DNA of 64,000 bases. Origin: Vogesella mureinivorans (GTDB taxonomy: Bacteria; Pseudomonadota; Gammaproteobacteria; Burkholderiales; Chromobacteriaceae). The translations under genes and the position numbers were made by a program. Shown here one piece after another: positions 24,367 to 36,263 of the stretch; position 1 is the stretch's first letter; every line of letters begins with the position of its first letter. A model generated the notes under the pieces. That model saw only the letters and a program-made list of their open reading frames with translations. It did no database searches and was not told where the DNA came from. The stretch is from the NCBI RefSeq assembly GCF_007644035.1, contig NZ_VMTV02000577.1, forward strand, positions 124,001 to 188,000, given 5' to 3'.

Positions 24367-25211
24367 GCGGCAACGCGCTCGGCCACCTCGGGCGGGCCAA
24401 ACAGCAGCACGAGCCGCGCGCGCCAGCTGCGAGCGGCCAAGGTTTCGCGCAGCATGTCGCGCCACTCCACCACGCTGACCCATAGCGGGTTCACGCTGTT
24501 TACCGGCTTGAGCGTGCCGTATTCGCACGGTGTGTCATCGCGCTCGGCCACGTAGCTGCCAAACAGGCGGTCCCAGATCACCAGTACGCCAGCGTAGTTG
24601 CGGTCGATATAGCAGGGGTTGCGCGCATGGTGGCTGCGGTGGATGGACGGGGTGTTGAATACGTACTCCAGCCAGCCCAGCTTGGGGATGGCCTGGGTGT
24701 GCACAAAAAACTGGAACGCCAGGTTCAGCAGCACCACGCCCACCACCAGCTGCGGGGCAAAGCCCAGCCAGGCCAGCGGCAGCCAGAACGCCCACATGCC
24801 GGCCAGCGGGTACATCAGGCTCTGGCGAAAGGCGGTGGACAGGTTCATGCGGGTGGAGCTGTGGTGCACGCTGTGCGCCGCCCATAGCCAGCGCACACGG
24901 TGGCTGGCGCGATGAAACCCGTAGTACAGAAAGTCTTGCGCCAGAAACAGCAGCACAAAGCTGCCCCAGCCGTCACCCAGGTCGAACAGCCGGTAGTGTT
25001 GGTAAACGTACTGGTACAGCGGTATCACCAGCAGCCAGGCCAGCTTGTCGGCGCCCTGGTGCAGCAGCGCCAGGCCCGCGTTGCACAGCGTGTCGCGCCA
25101 GCTGTAGATGTCGTGGCGGCCGCGTTTGGCCCAGTACCAGGCCTCGGCGGCCACGCAGCCGACAAACAATGGCGCTAGCGCCAGCAGTAGCAGATCGATG
25201 CTGAAATCCAT
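24339..25211 (-). CDS. Sterol desaturase / fatty acid hydroxylase superfamily protein
   Basis: A 290-aa integral membrane di-iron enzyme. Histidine boxes are HRASH (about residue 101), HSVHH (about 114) and HRSHH (about 193), the pattern expected for non-heme di-iron hydroxylases. Four or five hydrophobic segments surround them. Substrate is unknown; bacterial members act on sterols, hopanoids, carotenoids or ether lipids. Start ATG 25211 with GGAGGCAAT upstream. It is monocistronic by context, with two palindromes upstream that look like repressor operators. The C-terminal ~50 residues past the His boxes are less conserved. Confidence 0.9.
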   Translation of the reverse strand: MDFSIDLLLLALAPLFVGCVAAEAWYWAKRGRHDIYSWRDTLCNAGLALLHQGADKLAWLLVIPLYQYVYQHYRLFDLGDGWGSFVLLFLAQDFLYYGFHRASHRVRWLWAAHSVHHSSTRMNLSTAFRQSLMYPLAGMWAFWLPLAWLGFAPQLVVGVVLLNLAFQFFVHTQAIPKLGWLEYVFNTPSIHRSHHARNPCYIDRNYAGVLVIWDRLFGSYVAERDDTPCEYGTLKPVNSVNPLWVSVVEWRDMLRETLAARSWRARLVLLFGPPEVAERVAAQNSQRHTP

Positions 25212-25230
25212 ATTGCCTCCTCGTGTCTGG

Positions 25231-25252
25231 CTGTACCGTCATGGCGGTACAG
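25231..25252. promoter_or_regulatory. Palindrome CTGTACCG-N6-CGGTACAG upstream of the hydroxylase gene
   Basis: Perfect 8-bp inverted repeat with a 6-bp spacer, 20 bp before the start codon of the minus-strand hydroxylase gene. Size and location fit a repressor operator (for example TetR type), though no regulator gene is adjacent. Confidence 0.5.
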
Positions 25253-25312
25253 TCCTTGTGCTGCGCTCTCTAGAGTCGCGGCCCTATGTTGAGGAGGGTG
25301 CAGTGGTTTTTG

Positions 25313-25325
25313 CAACGATCGTTTG
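25313..25325. promoter_or_regulatory. Palindrome centred on AACGATCGTT
   Basis: CAACGATCGTTTG contains the perfect 10-bp palindrome AACGATCGTT (25314-25323), about 100 bp upstream of the hydroxylase start. ACGATCGT cores are frequent in TetR-family operators. Lower confidence than the site at 25231. Confidence 0.3.
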
Positions 25326-25378
25326 AATGAAGGTGGTATCAAACCAGGCGGGTGTACCCAAAGTACCACGTATAAAAA

Positions 25379-25408
25379 TGCGGCCAACCCCGGGCGGGGT
25401 TGGCCGCA
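25379..25408 (-). terminator. Terminator of the mreBCD-mrdA-rodA operon built from an inverted pair of the 10-mer repeat
   Basis: TGCGGCCAAC (25379-25388) and GTTGGCCGCA (25399-25408) face each other across CCCGGGCGGG, giving a 13-14 bp perfect stem with a tiny loop. On the minus strand the stem is followed by TTTTTATA, a canonical Rho-independent terminator 22 bp after the rodA stop. Inverted uptake-sequence pairs serve as terminators in Neisseria in the same way. Confidence 0.88.
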
Positions 25409-25430
25409 ATGCGGTGCAGGCTAGACTTGT

Positions 25431-26525
25431 TCAGCGCTTGGTGTTGCCGATACTCATCAGCATGCCCAGCGCCACGGCCAGCGACACGGTGGCGGTACCG
25501 CCGTAGGACATGAAGGGTAGCGGCACGCCCACTACCGGCAGGATGCCGGCCACCATGCCCATGTTCACAAACACGTACACAAAGAACGACAGCGTAATGG
25601 CACCGGCCAGCAGGCGCCCGTACAGGGTTTGTGCGCGGGCGGTAATCAGCATGCCGCGGGTGATTACCCCCAGATACAGCGCCAGCAGCAGCAGGTTGCC
25701 GGCCAGGCCGAACTCTTCCGAGTACACGGCAAAGATAAAGTCGGTGGTGCGCTCGGGGATGTAGTCCAGGTGCGTCTGGCTGCCATTGAGCCAGCCTTTG
25801 CCCCATGGCCCGCCCGAGCCGATGGCGATCATGGACTGGATAATGTGGTAGCCGTCACCCAGCGGGTCTTGCATGGGGTCGATCAGCGTCAGCACGCGGC
25901 GGCGCTGGTAGTCGTGCAGCAGGTTCCACACCACGGGCAGGCTGGCCAGAAAGGCCACCAGGCCGCCGATGATGATCTTCCACGACAGCCCGGCAAAGAA
26001 CAGCACAAAGAAACCGGCGCCCATGATCAGCACGGCCGTCCCCAGGTCGGGCTGTTTCAGTACCAGCGCGCCGGGCACGGCAATCAGCGCTACTGCCACC
26101 AGATAATGCCGCCAGTTCAGCGTGCTTTCGTATTTCTGGAAGTACCAGGCCACCATCATGGGCAGCGCGGTTTTCATGATTTCCGATGGCTGGATACGCA
26201 CAATGCCCAGGCTCAGCCAGCGGGTGGAGCCGTTGACCGTAATGCCGAACAGCTCCACGCCGACCAGCATCAGCACCCCGGCTGCATAGAGCGGCGGGGC
26301 AAAGTTCATCACGGTTTGCGGGCGGGCGTTGGCCATGATCCACATCACCGCCAGGGCCATGATGGTGTAGACCAGCTTGTTGTCTATCTTGTGCCAGCTT
26401 TGGTTGGAAGCCGAAAACAGCACCAGCATGCTCATCACGAAGATGCCGGCCAGAAACGCCATCAGCCAGCCGTCAAACGGGGCGGCAATGGCATCCCAGA
26501 TTCGTTTAGCGAGCGGCGCTTGCAT
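25431..26525 (-). CDS. rodA: Rod-shape peptidoglycan polymerase RodA
   Basis: SEDS-family glycosyltransferase that polymerises lipid II during side-wall growth, paired with PBP2. A 364-aa protein with about ten membrane segments. Family wording: NGSTRWLSLGIVRIQPSE, KQPDLGTAVLIM, GSGGPWGKGWLNGSQT, HLDYIPERTTDFIFAVYSEE and PFMSYGGT. The start overlaps the 3' end of mrdA by 20 bp. It is the last gene of the mre operon, followed by the repeat-pair terminator. Confidence 0.96.
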   Translation of the reverse strand: MQAPLAKRIWDAIAAPFDGWLMAFLAGIFVMSMLVLFSASNQSWHKIDNKLVYTIMALAVMWIMANARPQTVMNFAPPLYAAGVLMLVGVELFGITVNGSTRWLSLGIVRIQPSEIMKTALPMMVAWYFQKYESTLNWRHYLVAVALIAVPGALVLKQPDLGTAVLIMGAGFFVLFFAGLSWKIIIGGLVAFLASLPVVWNLLHDYQRRRVLTLIDPMQDPLGDGYHIIQSMIAIGSGGPWGKGWLNGSQTHLDYIPERTTDFIFAVYSEEFGLAGNLLLLALYLGVITRGMLITARAQTLYGRLLAGAITLSFFVYVFVNMGMVAGILPVVGVPLPFMSYGGTATVSLAVALGMLMSIGNTKR

Positions 26526-28458
26526 CGTGCTTGTCTCCTGCCTGTGCCGGCGGTGGCATGGTAATCATCTTGCCTTGCAGCTCGGCCGGTACTTTGCCGG
26601 TGAGGGCAAAGTCGCTGACGGCGCGGGCAATCGGCGCGGCGCTGGCGGCGCCGAAACCGGCGTTTTCCACAATCACGGCAATGGCAATGCGCGGTGTTTC
26701 TACCGGGGCAAAGGAAATAAACCACGAGTGGTCGCGATATTGTTCTGCCAGCGCTGCGGCGTTGTATTTGGCGCCCTGCTTGATTTGTACTACCTGGGCG
26801 GTACCGGTTTTGCCCGCCATGGTGTAGGTCAGCCCTGCGGCCAACCTGGCGGCGGTACCGCCAGGGCGCATCACGGCGACCATGCCGTCTTTCACGTACT
26901 GGTACAGCTCGGGGCGGAAGGCCAGGGTGCGCACCGGGCGCGGCTCTACCTGGCGCACCTTGCCGCTGCCGGCCTGGGTGATTTCTTGAACAAGGTGTGG
27001 TTTGAATACTTTGCCGTCGGCCGCCAGGATGGCGGTGGCGTTGGCCATTTGCAGCGGGGTGTAGGCGTTAAAGCCCTGGCCGATGCCCACGCTGACGACG
27101 TCGGCCGGGTACCAGCGGCGTACTTCGGGTTTGAAGCGGGCAAAGCGTTTTTCTTTCCATTCTTTCGAGGGCAGCACGCCGCTGGCCTCGCCATCCAGAT
27201 CAATACCGGTTTTCTGCCCCAGGCCAAACTGCCCCACCAGCGGGTGGATGCGGTCTATGCCCATGTCCCAGGCCACGCGGTAAAAGAAGGTGTCACTGGA
27301 AACGGCAATGGCTTTGCCGATATTGACCATGCCGTTGCCACGCGGGTTGGAGTCGCGGAACTGGTGGCTGGAGCCGGGCAGGGTAAAGTAGCCCGGTGCC
27401 GGGCGCAGGTCATAGGGGCCGATGGCGCCAGACTGCAGGGCGGCCATGGCCATGAAGGGCTTGAAGGTGGAGCCGGGGGGGTACAGGCCGCGCACGGCGC
27501 GGTTGACTAGCGGTTTTTGCCAGTCTTCGTTCAGGCTTTTCCAGCTGGCGCTGTCGATGCCATCGATAAACAGATTGGGGTCGAAGCCGGGTTTGGACAC
27601 AAAAGCCAGTACGCCGCCGGTTTGCGGATCGATGGCCACCAGTGCGCCGCGGCGCTGGCCAAAAAGCTTGTCGGCCACCTCTTGCAGGCGGATATCCAGC
27701 GCCAGCTTCAGGTTGTTGCCGTGCATGGGCGGTGTGCGGCGCAGGCTGCGTACGGCACGGCCACCGGCGTCGGTTTCCACTTCTTCAAAACCGTTGGTGC
27801 CGTGCAGTTCGGCCTCGTATACCGCCTCCAGCCCCAGCTTGCCGATGTGGGTAGCGCCGCGATAGTTGGCCAGCTTGTCGTCTTCTTCCAGCTTTTGCTG
27901 GTCGCGCTGGTTGATACGGCCGATATAGCCCAGTACGTGGCTGGTAAGCTCTTTGTAGGGGTAGTCGCGGAACAGCCGGGCTTTGACTTCTACGCCGGGA
28001 AAGCGCCAGGCGTTGGCCGCAATGCGCGCGGCTTCGTCTTCGCTCAGCCGCAGCTTGAGCGGTACCGGCTCGAAGTCTTTGCTTTCGGAAAGAAACTTGC
28101 GAAAACGCCGCTCGTCGCGCGGGCTAATGTCTACCAGCGCGCGTAGTGCCTTGATGGTGGCTTCCATATCGGCCATCTTGGCGGGGGTGATTTCCAGCGT
28201 GTAGGCGGCGTGGTTTTGCGCCAGCACCACGCCGTTGCGGTCCATGATCAGGCCGCGGTTAGGCTGTACCGGCACCAGCGAGATGCTGTTGTTCTGCGCC
28301 AGGGTGGCAAAGTGATCGTACTGCATCACCTGCAGCCAGATGAAACGTGCGGCCAGTGTGAGCAGCATCAGCACCATGAAGCCGTAAGCAATCACCAGCC
28401 GTAGCTGGAACTGGCTTTCTTCGGCTTGTGTGTCTTTCAGTCGGGTAGGGCGGTGCAT
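26506..28458 (-). CDS. mrdA: Penicillin-binding protein 2 (elongation transpeptidase)
   Basis: Class-B PBP of 650 aa that cross-links side-wall peptidoglycan. A single N-terminal membrane anchor (LVIAYGFMVLMLLTLAARFIW). The transpeptidase has its nucleophile Ser330 in PPGSTFKPF, the same number as in E. coli PBP2, then SSDTFFY and KTGTAQ. The pedestal region has NRGLIMDRNGVVLAQN. Start chosen at ATG 28458 (MHRPTRLK); the upstream extension is Ala-rich and lacks family likeness. It lies 2 bp from mreD and overlaps rodA. Repeat copies lie at 26836 and 28012. Confidence 0.96.
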   Translation of the reverse strand: MHRPTRLKDTQAEESQFQLRLVIAYGFMVLMLLTLAARFIWLQVMQYDHFATLAQNNSISLVPVQPNRGLIMDRNGVVLAQNHAAYTLEITPAKMADMEATIKALRALVDISPRDERRFRKFLSESKDFEPVPLKLRLSEDEAARIAANAWRFPGVEVKARLFRDYPYKELTSHVLGYIGRINQRDQQKLEEDDKLANYRGATHIGKLGLEAVYEAELHGTNGFEEVETDAGGRAVRSLRRTPPMHGNNLKLALDIRLQEVADKLFGQRRGALVAIDPQTGGVLAFVSKPGFDPNLFIDGIDSASWKSLNEDWQKPLVNRAVRGLYPPGSTFKPFMAMAALQSGAIGPYDLRPAPGYFTLPGSSHQFRDSNPRGNGMVNIGKAIAVSSDTFFYRVAWDMGIDRIHPLVGQFGLGQKTGIDLDGEASGVLPSKEWKEKRFARFKPEVRRWYPADVVSVGIGQGFNAYTPLQMANATAILAADGKVFKPHLVQEITQAGSGKVRQVEPRPVRTLAFRPELYQYVKDGMVAVMRPGGTAARLAAGLTYTMAGKTGTAQVVQIKQGAKYNAAALAEQYRDHSWFISFAPVETPRIAIAVIVENAGFGAASAAPIARAVSDFALTGKVPAELQGKMITMPPPAQAGDKHDASAAR

Positions 28459-28460
28459 GC

Positions 28461-28964
28461 TTAAAGGGTGTGGTGACGGTAGGGCAGTAGCAGCAGCTTG
28501 GTCAGCAGCGGCCACAGCAGCGCCCCCATCAGCGGCGGCAGGAAATAGCCGGCACCGACAAAGGCCGAGCCCAGTGCCAGGCGTACCAGCGCCATGGTCA
28601 GCTGGTTGGCCAGCATCAGCGTTAGCACCACCAGCGCTTGCTGGCCCAGGTTGAACATGATCAGCTGGCGCTGGCGCAGCATCACCAGATAGGTGGTCAC
28701 CGAGTAAGCCAGTGCGTGCTGGCCAAACAGGCTGTTGGTGCTGACATCAACGATCAGACCAATCAGGAAACCCATGCCGATGCCGATGCGGCGCGGCTGG
28801 TTGATGGCCCAGTACAAAATCAGCAGGCCGACAAAATCCGGCAGCCAGCGGGTAGAGCCTACCGGCAGCGGTAGTAGCTCCATCATCAGTGCCAGGGCGA
28901 AGGTCAGGGTGATGAAGCGGCGCTTCACCGGCTTGAGCAGCTCCTGCGGGCGGTCGTAGCTCAT
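28461..28964 (-). CDS. mreD: Rod-shape determining protein MreD
   Basis: A 167-aa inner-membrane protein with five or six hydrophobic segments. It carries LLPLPVGSTRWLPDFVGLLILYW, typical of MreD, and GFLIGLIVDVSTNSLFGQHAL. It helps anchor the elongasome with MreC. Gene order mreC-mreD-mrdA with gaps of only 2-3 bp implies a single transcript. Confidence 0.93.
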   Translation of the reverse strand: MSYDRPQELLKPVKRRFITLTFALALMMELLPLPVGSTRWLPDFVGLLILYWAINQPRRIGIGMGFLIGLIVDVSTNSLFGQHALAYSVTTYLVMLRQRQLIMFNLGQQALVVLTLMLANQLTMALVRLALGSAFVGAGYFLPPLMGALLWPLLTKLLLLPYRHHTL

Positions 28965-28967
28965 GAA

Positions 28968-29873
28968 TCAGCCTTCATCCTCGGTGTCTTTTTTCTTTTT
29001 CGGCTTGGCAGGCTGCGCGGCCGGCTCCGGGCGTGGGGGCATGGCAGCGCGTGGCGGCAGCACCAGGACATAGCGGCTGGACTGAACACCGGCAATGCTC
29101 TGGCACAGCACACGGGCAAACGAGGCGCCGGCCGGGCGGTCTACCCGGGTAACGCGCGCCACCGGTATGCCTTCGCTGTACAGCCCGTCAATGCCGGATG
29201 TCACCAGCAGGTCGCCCGGCTGGATATCGGCGGCAGCGGGCAGGTAGCGTACTTCCACCCCGCCACCGTAGCCGTACAGCAGCGAGCGCTGGCCCGTGCG
29301 CTGGTTGACCACCGGCACCATCTGGTTCTTGTCGATAATCAGCGTGACTTCGGCGGTAAGCGGCTGCACGCGGGTTATCTGGCCTACCAGGCCGCGCTCA
29401 TCCACTACCGGCAGGCCTGCGGCCAACCCTGCATCCAGACCTTTGTCGATAATGATCTTGTAGGAAAACGGGTCGCGCGCGGTGTACAGCACCTCGCCCA
29501 GGTGCCCCGCCTGCAGGCTGCCTGTGCGCAGGCCGTTCAGCGCCTTCAGTTGCTGCACTTCCTGCTCTAGCGAGGTCAGGCGGGCCAGCCTGGCCGACTG
29601 TGCCAGCTCGCGGCTGCGTAGCTCGGCGTTTTCCTGTTTGAGTGAGGTCTGGGTAATAAAGAATTCGCCAATGTGCGCGGCGGCTGCCATGGGCATATTG
29701 ACGGCGCGCTGTATCGGGTACAGCACCACCGATAGCGCATCGCGGGTGCGGTCCATCAGCCCGAACTGGCTATCGCCAATCAGCAAGGCCAGCGAGGTGA
29801 GCACGCACAGCAGTAGCTGCGAGCCGGGGCGCAGGCCCTGGTTGGAAAAACGGGGGGTATTGGCGAAGTTCAT
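28968..29873 (-). CDS. mreC: Rod-shape determining protein MreC
   Basis: A 301-aa bitopic membrane protein that organises the elongation complex in the periplasm. One membrane segment (LLLCVLTSLALLIGDSQF), a coiled coil at about residues 65-110, then the two beta domains with DPFSYKIIIDKGLDAGL, GLVGQITRVQP and DLLVTSGIDGLYSEGIPVA. The C-terminus is a Pro- and Lys-rich tail (PKKKKDTEDEG). ATG 29873 is used; a GTG five codons earlier is possible. A repeat copy at 29418-29427 encodes part of the domain. Confidence 0.94.
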   Translation of the reverse strand: MNFANTPRFSNQGLRPGSQLLLCVLTSLALLIGDSQFGLMDRTRDALSVVLYPIQRAVNMPMAAAAHIGEFFITQTSLKQENAELRSRELAQSARLARLTSLEQEVQQLKALNGLRTGSLQAGHLGEVLYTARDPFSYKIIIDKGLDAGLAAGLPVVDERGLVGQITRVQPLTAEVTLIIDKNQMVPVVNQRTGQRSLLYGYGGGVEVRYLPAAADIQPGDLLVTSGIDGLYSEGIPVARVTRVDRPAGASFARVLCQSIAGVQSSRYVLVLPPRAAMPPRPEPAAQPAKPKKKKDTEDEG

Positions 29874-29921
29874 GCAGCCGTGCGCCACCCCTTGCAGGAT
29901 GGCGCCTGAAGAAGCGGTGAA

Positions 29922-32984
<3,063 letters not shown>

Positions 32985-32997
32985 AACGATTAATTGG

Positions 32998-33110
32998 CCA
33001 CGAAACCCACGAAAGAGCACGAAATCAGTTGGCCATGTGATGGCGTGTGACATGCATCAGCTTGATCCTGTCCTCGATTTTTTTCGTGTCTGTCAGTGGA
33101 TTTCGTGGCT
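32998..33110. repeat. Inverted CACGAAA-type intergenic element between gatA and gatB
   Basis: The left arm (32998-33026) starts GCCACGAAAC and carries CACGAAA three times. The right arm (about 33077-33110) ends GGATTTCGTGGC and mirrors it imperfectly. About 50 bp lie between. Similar palindromic CACGAAA elements occur in intergenic regions of many bacteria as far as I recall. It takes up most of the 149-bp gatA-gatB gap and would fold strongly in the mRNA. Confidence 0.6.
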
Positions 33111-33133
33111 AAAAACAGAAGGATTTTCCGACC

Positions 33134-34567
33134 ATGAAATGGGAAGTCGTCATCGGTCTTGAGGTGCATGTGCAGCTCAACACCGTCTCCAAGATTTTCT
33201 CCGGCGCCAGCACCGCTTTTGGCGCCGAGCCCAATACCCAGGCCTCGCTGGTCGAGCTGGCGCTGCCGGGCGTATTGCCGGTGATGAACAAGGCCGTGGT
33301 GGATAAATCCATCCGCCTGGGCCTGGCGCTGGACGCCACCATCAACCAGAAGAACATTTTTGCCCGTAAAAACTACTTCTACCCCGACCTGCCCAAGGGT
33401 TACCAGATCAGCCAGATGGAGCTGCCCATCATCGAGCATGGCAAGCTGGCCATTCTGGTAGGCGAAGAAGAAAAGGTTATCCGCGTTACCCGCGCGCACA
33501 TGGAAGAAGATGCCGGCAAATCGCTGCACGAAGACTTCCACGGCCTGTCGGGCATCGACCTGAACCGCGCTGGCACCCCGCTGCTGGAAGTGGTGTCCGA
33601 GCCGGACATGCGCTCGCCGGAAGAAGCCGTGGCCTACGCCAAGGCACTGCATACGCTGGTGACCTGGCTGGGTATTTGCGACGGCAACATGCAGGAAGGT
33701 AGCTTCCGCGTGGATGCCAACGTATCGGTGCGCCCGTTTGGCCAGGCCGAGTTCGGTACCCGCCGCGAGATCAAGAACCTGAACTCGTTCCGTTTTCTGG
33801 AGCAGGCCATCAAGTACGAGATCCAGTGGCAGATCGACACCATCGAAGATGGCGGCAAGATCCAGCAGGCTACCGTGCTGTTCGACCCCGATAGCGGCGA
33901 AACCCGCATGATGCGCAGCAAGGAAGACGCGCACGACTACCGCTACTTCCCGGACCCGGACTTGCTGCCGGTGCGTATCAGCAGCGAGCAAATCGATACC
34001 ATCCGCGCGGCCATGCCGGAGCTGCCAGGCCAGATGAAGGCCCGCTTTGCCGAAGCCTTCGGCGTGTCGGCCTACGATGCGGCGCTGCTGACCAGCAGCT
34101 TGGCGCAGGCGCAGTATTTCGAAGCCGTGGCGAGCGCCACTGGCCAAGGCAAGCTGGCGGCCAACTGGGTAAACGGCGAAATCGCCGCGCGTCTGAACCG
34201 CGAAGGCCTGGACATCGCCGCCTGCCCGATCGCTGCCGAGCGTCTGGCCGGGCTGATCGTGCGCATTGCCGATGGTACGCTGTCCAACAAGCTAGCCAAG
34301 CAGGTGTTCGATGCGCTGTGGGAGTCCGACCTGGGCGCAGACGCCATCATCGAGCGCGACGGCCTGAAACAGGTGTCCGACGTGGGTGCCATCGAAAAGA
34401 TGGTGGAAGAAGCCATTGCGGCCAACCCCAAGGCGGTGGAAGAGTTCCGTGCCGGCAAGGAAAAGGCGCTAAACGCGCTGGCAGGCCAGGTGATGAAAGC
34501 ATCCAAAGGCAAAGCCAACCCCGCGCAGGTGCAGGACATCCTGAAGCAAAAGCTGACTCAAGCCTAG
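33134..34567 (+). CDS. gatB: Glutamyl-tRNA(Gln)/aspartyl-tRNA(Asn) amidotransferase subunit B
   Basis: A 477-aa subunit that binds the mis-acylated tRNA and activates its side chain with ATP. Opens with [13 protein letters not shown]; includes [19 protein letters not shown], the metal/phosphate block [26 protein letters not shown], and the C-terminal YqeY-like tail domain with [19 protein letters not shown] 33134 follows AGAAGGA. Followed by a strong terminator, so gatCAB ends here. Confidence 0.97.
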   Translation: MKWEVVIGLEVHVQLNTVSKIFSGASTAFGAEPNTQASLVELALPGVLPVMNKAVVDKSIRLGLALDATINQKNIFARKNYFYPDLPKGYQISQMELPIIEHGKLAILVGEEEKVIRVTRAHMEEDAGKSLHEDFHGLSGIDLNRAGTPLLEVVSEPDMRSPEEAVAYAKALHTLVTWLGICDGNMQEGSFRVDANVSVRPFGQAEFGTRREIKNLNSFRFLEQAIKYEIQWQIDTIEDGGKIQQATVLFDPDSGETRMMRSKEDAHDYRYFPDPDLLPVRISSEQIDTIRAAMPELPGQMKARFAEAFGVSAYDAALLTSSLAQAQYFEAVASATGQGKLAANWVNGEIAARLNREGLDIAACPIAAERLAGLIVRIADGTLSNKLAKQVFDALWESDLGADAIIERDGLKQVSDVGAIEKMVEEAIAANPKAVEEFRAGKEKALNALAGQVMKASKGKANPAQVQDILKQKLTQA

Positions 34568-34587
34568 TTTCGATAAAATGCATTAAA

Positions 34588-34620
34588 AGCGGCACGCCCC
34601 AGGGCGTGCCGCTGTTTTTT
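34588..34620 (+). terminator. Rho-independent terminator after gatB
   Basis: Arms AGCGGCACGCCC (34588-34599) and GGGCGTGCCGCT (34602-34613) with a 2-nt loop, then GTTTTTT. It ends the gatCAB transcript and separates it from the dcw cluster. Confidence 0.92.
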
Positions 34621-34760
34621 GTGTGGTGAAAAACCGGGCATTGACAACAGTTCATACCTGTTCTGCAGATCATTTTGTAAGCCGCTGATTTCCCTTGCTT
34701 TCTGCCTTGTTGTATTCCGGTAAGTCTTTGTCGGCAAAGGCGAATTGTCCCATGGTGATG

Positions 34761-34789
34761 TTGACCGGGTAGAGCTGATTCCCTATAGT
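34761..34789 (+). promoter_or_regulatory. Promoter of the dcw cluster upstream of mraZ
   Basis: TTGACC (34761-34766), 17-bp spacer, TATAGT (34784-34789): a near-consensus sigma-70 promoter. The expected start site near 34796 falls at the edge of the MraZ boxes. A second, weaker -35-like TTGACA lies at 34641. The rest of 34621-34760 shows no gene. Confidence 0.75.
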
Positions 34790-34797
34790 GGCGAAAA

Positions 34798-34822
34798 GTG
34801 GGGTGAAGTGGGTAATTGTGGG
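34798..34822 (+). promoter_or_regulatory. MraZ operator: three GTGGG boxes with 10-bp period
   Basis: GTGGG at 34798, 34808 and 34818. The known MraZ site is a series of TGGGN direct repeats separated by 5 bp; this fits exactly. The boxes overlap or follow the start site of the promoter above, so MraZ bound here should repress its own operon. Confidence 0.82.
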
Positions 34823-34860
34823 GCGACGGCTCCTAATTCCAGCACGGTGAAATATCCAAT

Positions 34861-35307
34861 ATGTTCGGCGGCGTAAGTCATATCTCTCTCGATGCCAAAG
34901 GGCGTCTGGCCATACCAGCCAGACACCGGGAGAGCCTGTTGTCTGCGTTTGGCCACCGTCTGGTCGTTACCCTCGAATCCTCCGATCACCTGCTGATTTA
35001 CCCCGAACCCAACTGGAAGCCGGTTGAGCAACGCTTGCTGGCACTGCCCACCGGCAACCCTACGCTGAAACGCTATCAGCGCCTGGTGCTGGGCCATGCG
35101 GAAACACTGGAAATGGACGGCGCCGGCCGTATCTTGCTGCCTGCCAGGCTGCGCGAGCTGACCGGGCTGGACAAAGACGTGGCACTGGTGGGGATAGGAA
35201 ACCGCTTTGAATTGTGGGATGCCCCCGAGTGGGACGCCCAAACGAACACCGCACTGGATATTGATCCTGCTGAGCTGGCTCAGCACCTTGGAGATTTCAC
35301 ACTTTGA
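34861..35307 (+). CDS. mraZ: Transcriptional regulator MraZ
   Basis: A 148-aa AbrB-like regulator that represses the dcw operon through TGGG repeats. Two SpoVT/AbrB-like halves are visible: [20 protein letters not shown] at the N-terminus, and [17 protein letters not shown] in the second half. ATG 34861 is 38 bp after its own boxes. Its stop overlaps the rsmH TTG start (TTGA). First gene of the division and cell-wall cluster. Confidence 0.96.
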   Translation: MFGGVSHISLDAKGRLAIPARHRESLLSAFGHRLVVTLESSDHLLIYPEPNWKPVEQRLLALPTGNPTLKRYQRLVLGHAETLEMDGAGRILLPARLRELTGLDKDVALVGIGNRFELWDAPEWDAQTNTALDIDPAELAQHLGDFTL

Positions 35308-36263
35308 CCGACGCAGTATTTGCTCACCGCACGGTGTTGCTCGACGAGGCCGTAGCGGCACTGGCCATTCGCCCGGATGGCGTGTACGTCGACTGCACTT
35401 TCGGCCGCGGTGGCCACAGCCGGTTGATTTTGCAGCAGCTTGGCCCGCAGGGGCGGCTGATTGCTTTTGATAAAGACCCGGAAGCCATTGCGGTAGCCAC
35501 CGCACTGGCTGCAGAAGACCCGCGTTTCAGTATCGTGCATAACGGTTTTGCCCACTTTGCCAGCGAGCTGGACGCCCTGGGCGTGCAGCAGGTAGATGGC
35601 GTACTGATGGATCTGGGGATTTCTTCCCCGCAAATTGATGACGGTCGCCGCGGTTTCAGCTTCCGTTTTGACGCGCCGCTGGACATGCGCATGGACACCA
35701 CCCGCGGCCAGACGGCGGCGCAGTGGCTGGCCAGTGCTGACGAAGCGGACATAGCAGAGGTTATCAAGACATATGGTGAAGAGCGGTTTGCTCGCAAGAT
35801 TGCAGCAGCCATTGTTGCGCAAAGGCTTGAACAGCCCCTCGAAACGACGCGTGAGCTCGCTGTCCTCGTTGGGAAAAACGTCCGTACTCGCGAACAAGGT
35901 CAAGACCCCGCGACGCGAACCTTCCAGGCGATAAGGATTTTTATCAACCGCGAGCTGGACGAGCTAAAAGACGTGCTGCCGCAAACTGTTTCGCGCCTGG
36001 CGCTGGCTGGCCGCCTGGCGGTGATCAGCTTCCATTCGCTGGAAGACCGCATTGTGAAGAACTTCGTGCGCGATGCCAGCACCACCGACACGCTGCCGTC
36101 CTGGGTGCCGGTGCGGGCCTGTGATATTGCCGAAGCGGCGATCAAGCCGGTAGGCAAGGCTATACGGGCTAGCGAGGCCGAGGTATCGGCCAACCCGCGC
36201 GCCCGCAGTGCCATCATGCGTGTGGCCGAGCGTACCGGCGGGCAGTGGCAGGGGGGCGTGTGA
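35304..36263 (+). CDS. rsmH: 16S rRNA (cytosine(1402)-N4)-methyltransferase RsmH
   Basis: A 319-aa SAM-dependent methyltransferase acting on C1402 of 16S rRNA. Family wording: [27 protein letters not shown] (SAM site), [32 protein letters not shown] and [13 protein letters not shown]. The start is a TTG at 35304 inside the mraZ stop, with translational coupling expected. Codons around 35760-35930 are more AT-rich than neighbours. The stop overlaps the ftsL GTG start. Confidence 0.96.
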   Translation: MTDAVFAHRTVLLDEAVAALAIRPDGVYVDCTFGRGGHSRLILQQLGPQGRLIAFDKDPEAIAVATALAAEDPRFSIVHNGFAHFASELDALGVQQVDGVLMDLGISSPQIDDGRRGFSFRFDAPLDMRMDTTRGQTAAQWLASADEADIAEVIKTYGEERFARKIAAAIVAQRLEQPLETTRELAVLVGKNVRTREQGQDPATRTFQAIRIFINRELDELKDVLPQTVSRLALAGRLAVISFHSLEDRIVKNFVRDASTTDTLPSWVPVRACDIAEAAIKPVGKAIRASEAEVSANPRARSAIMRVAERTGGQWQGGV

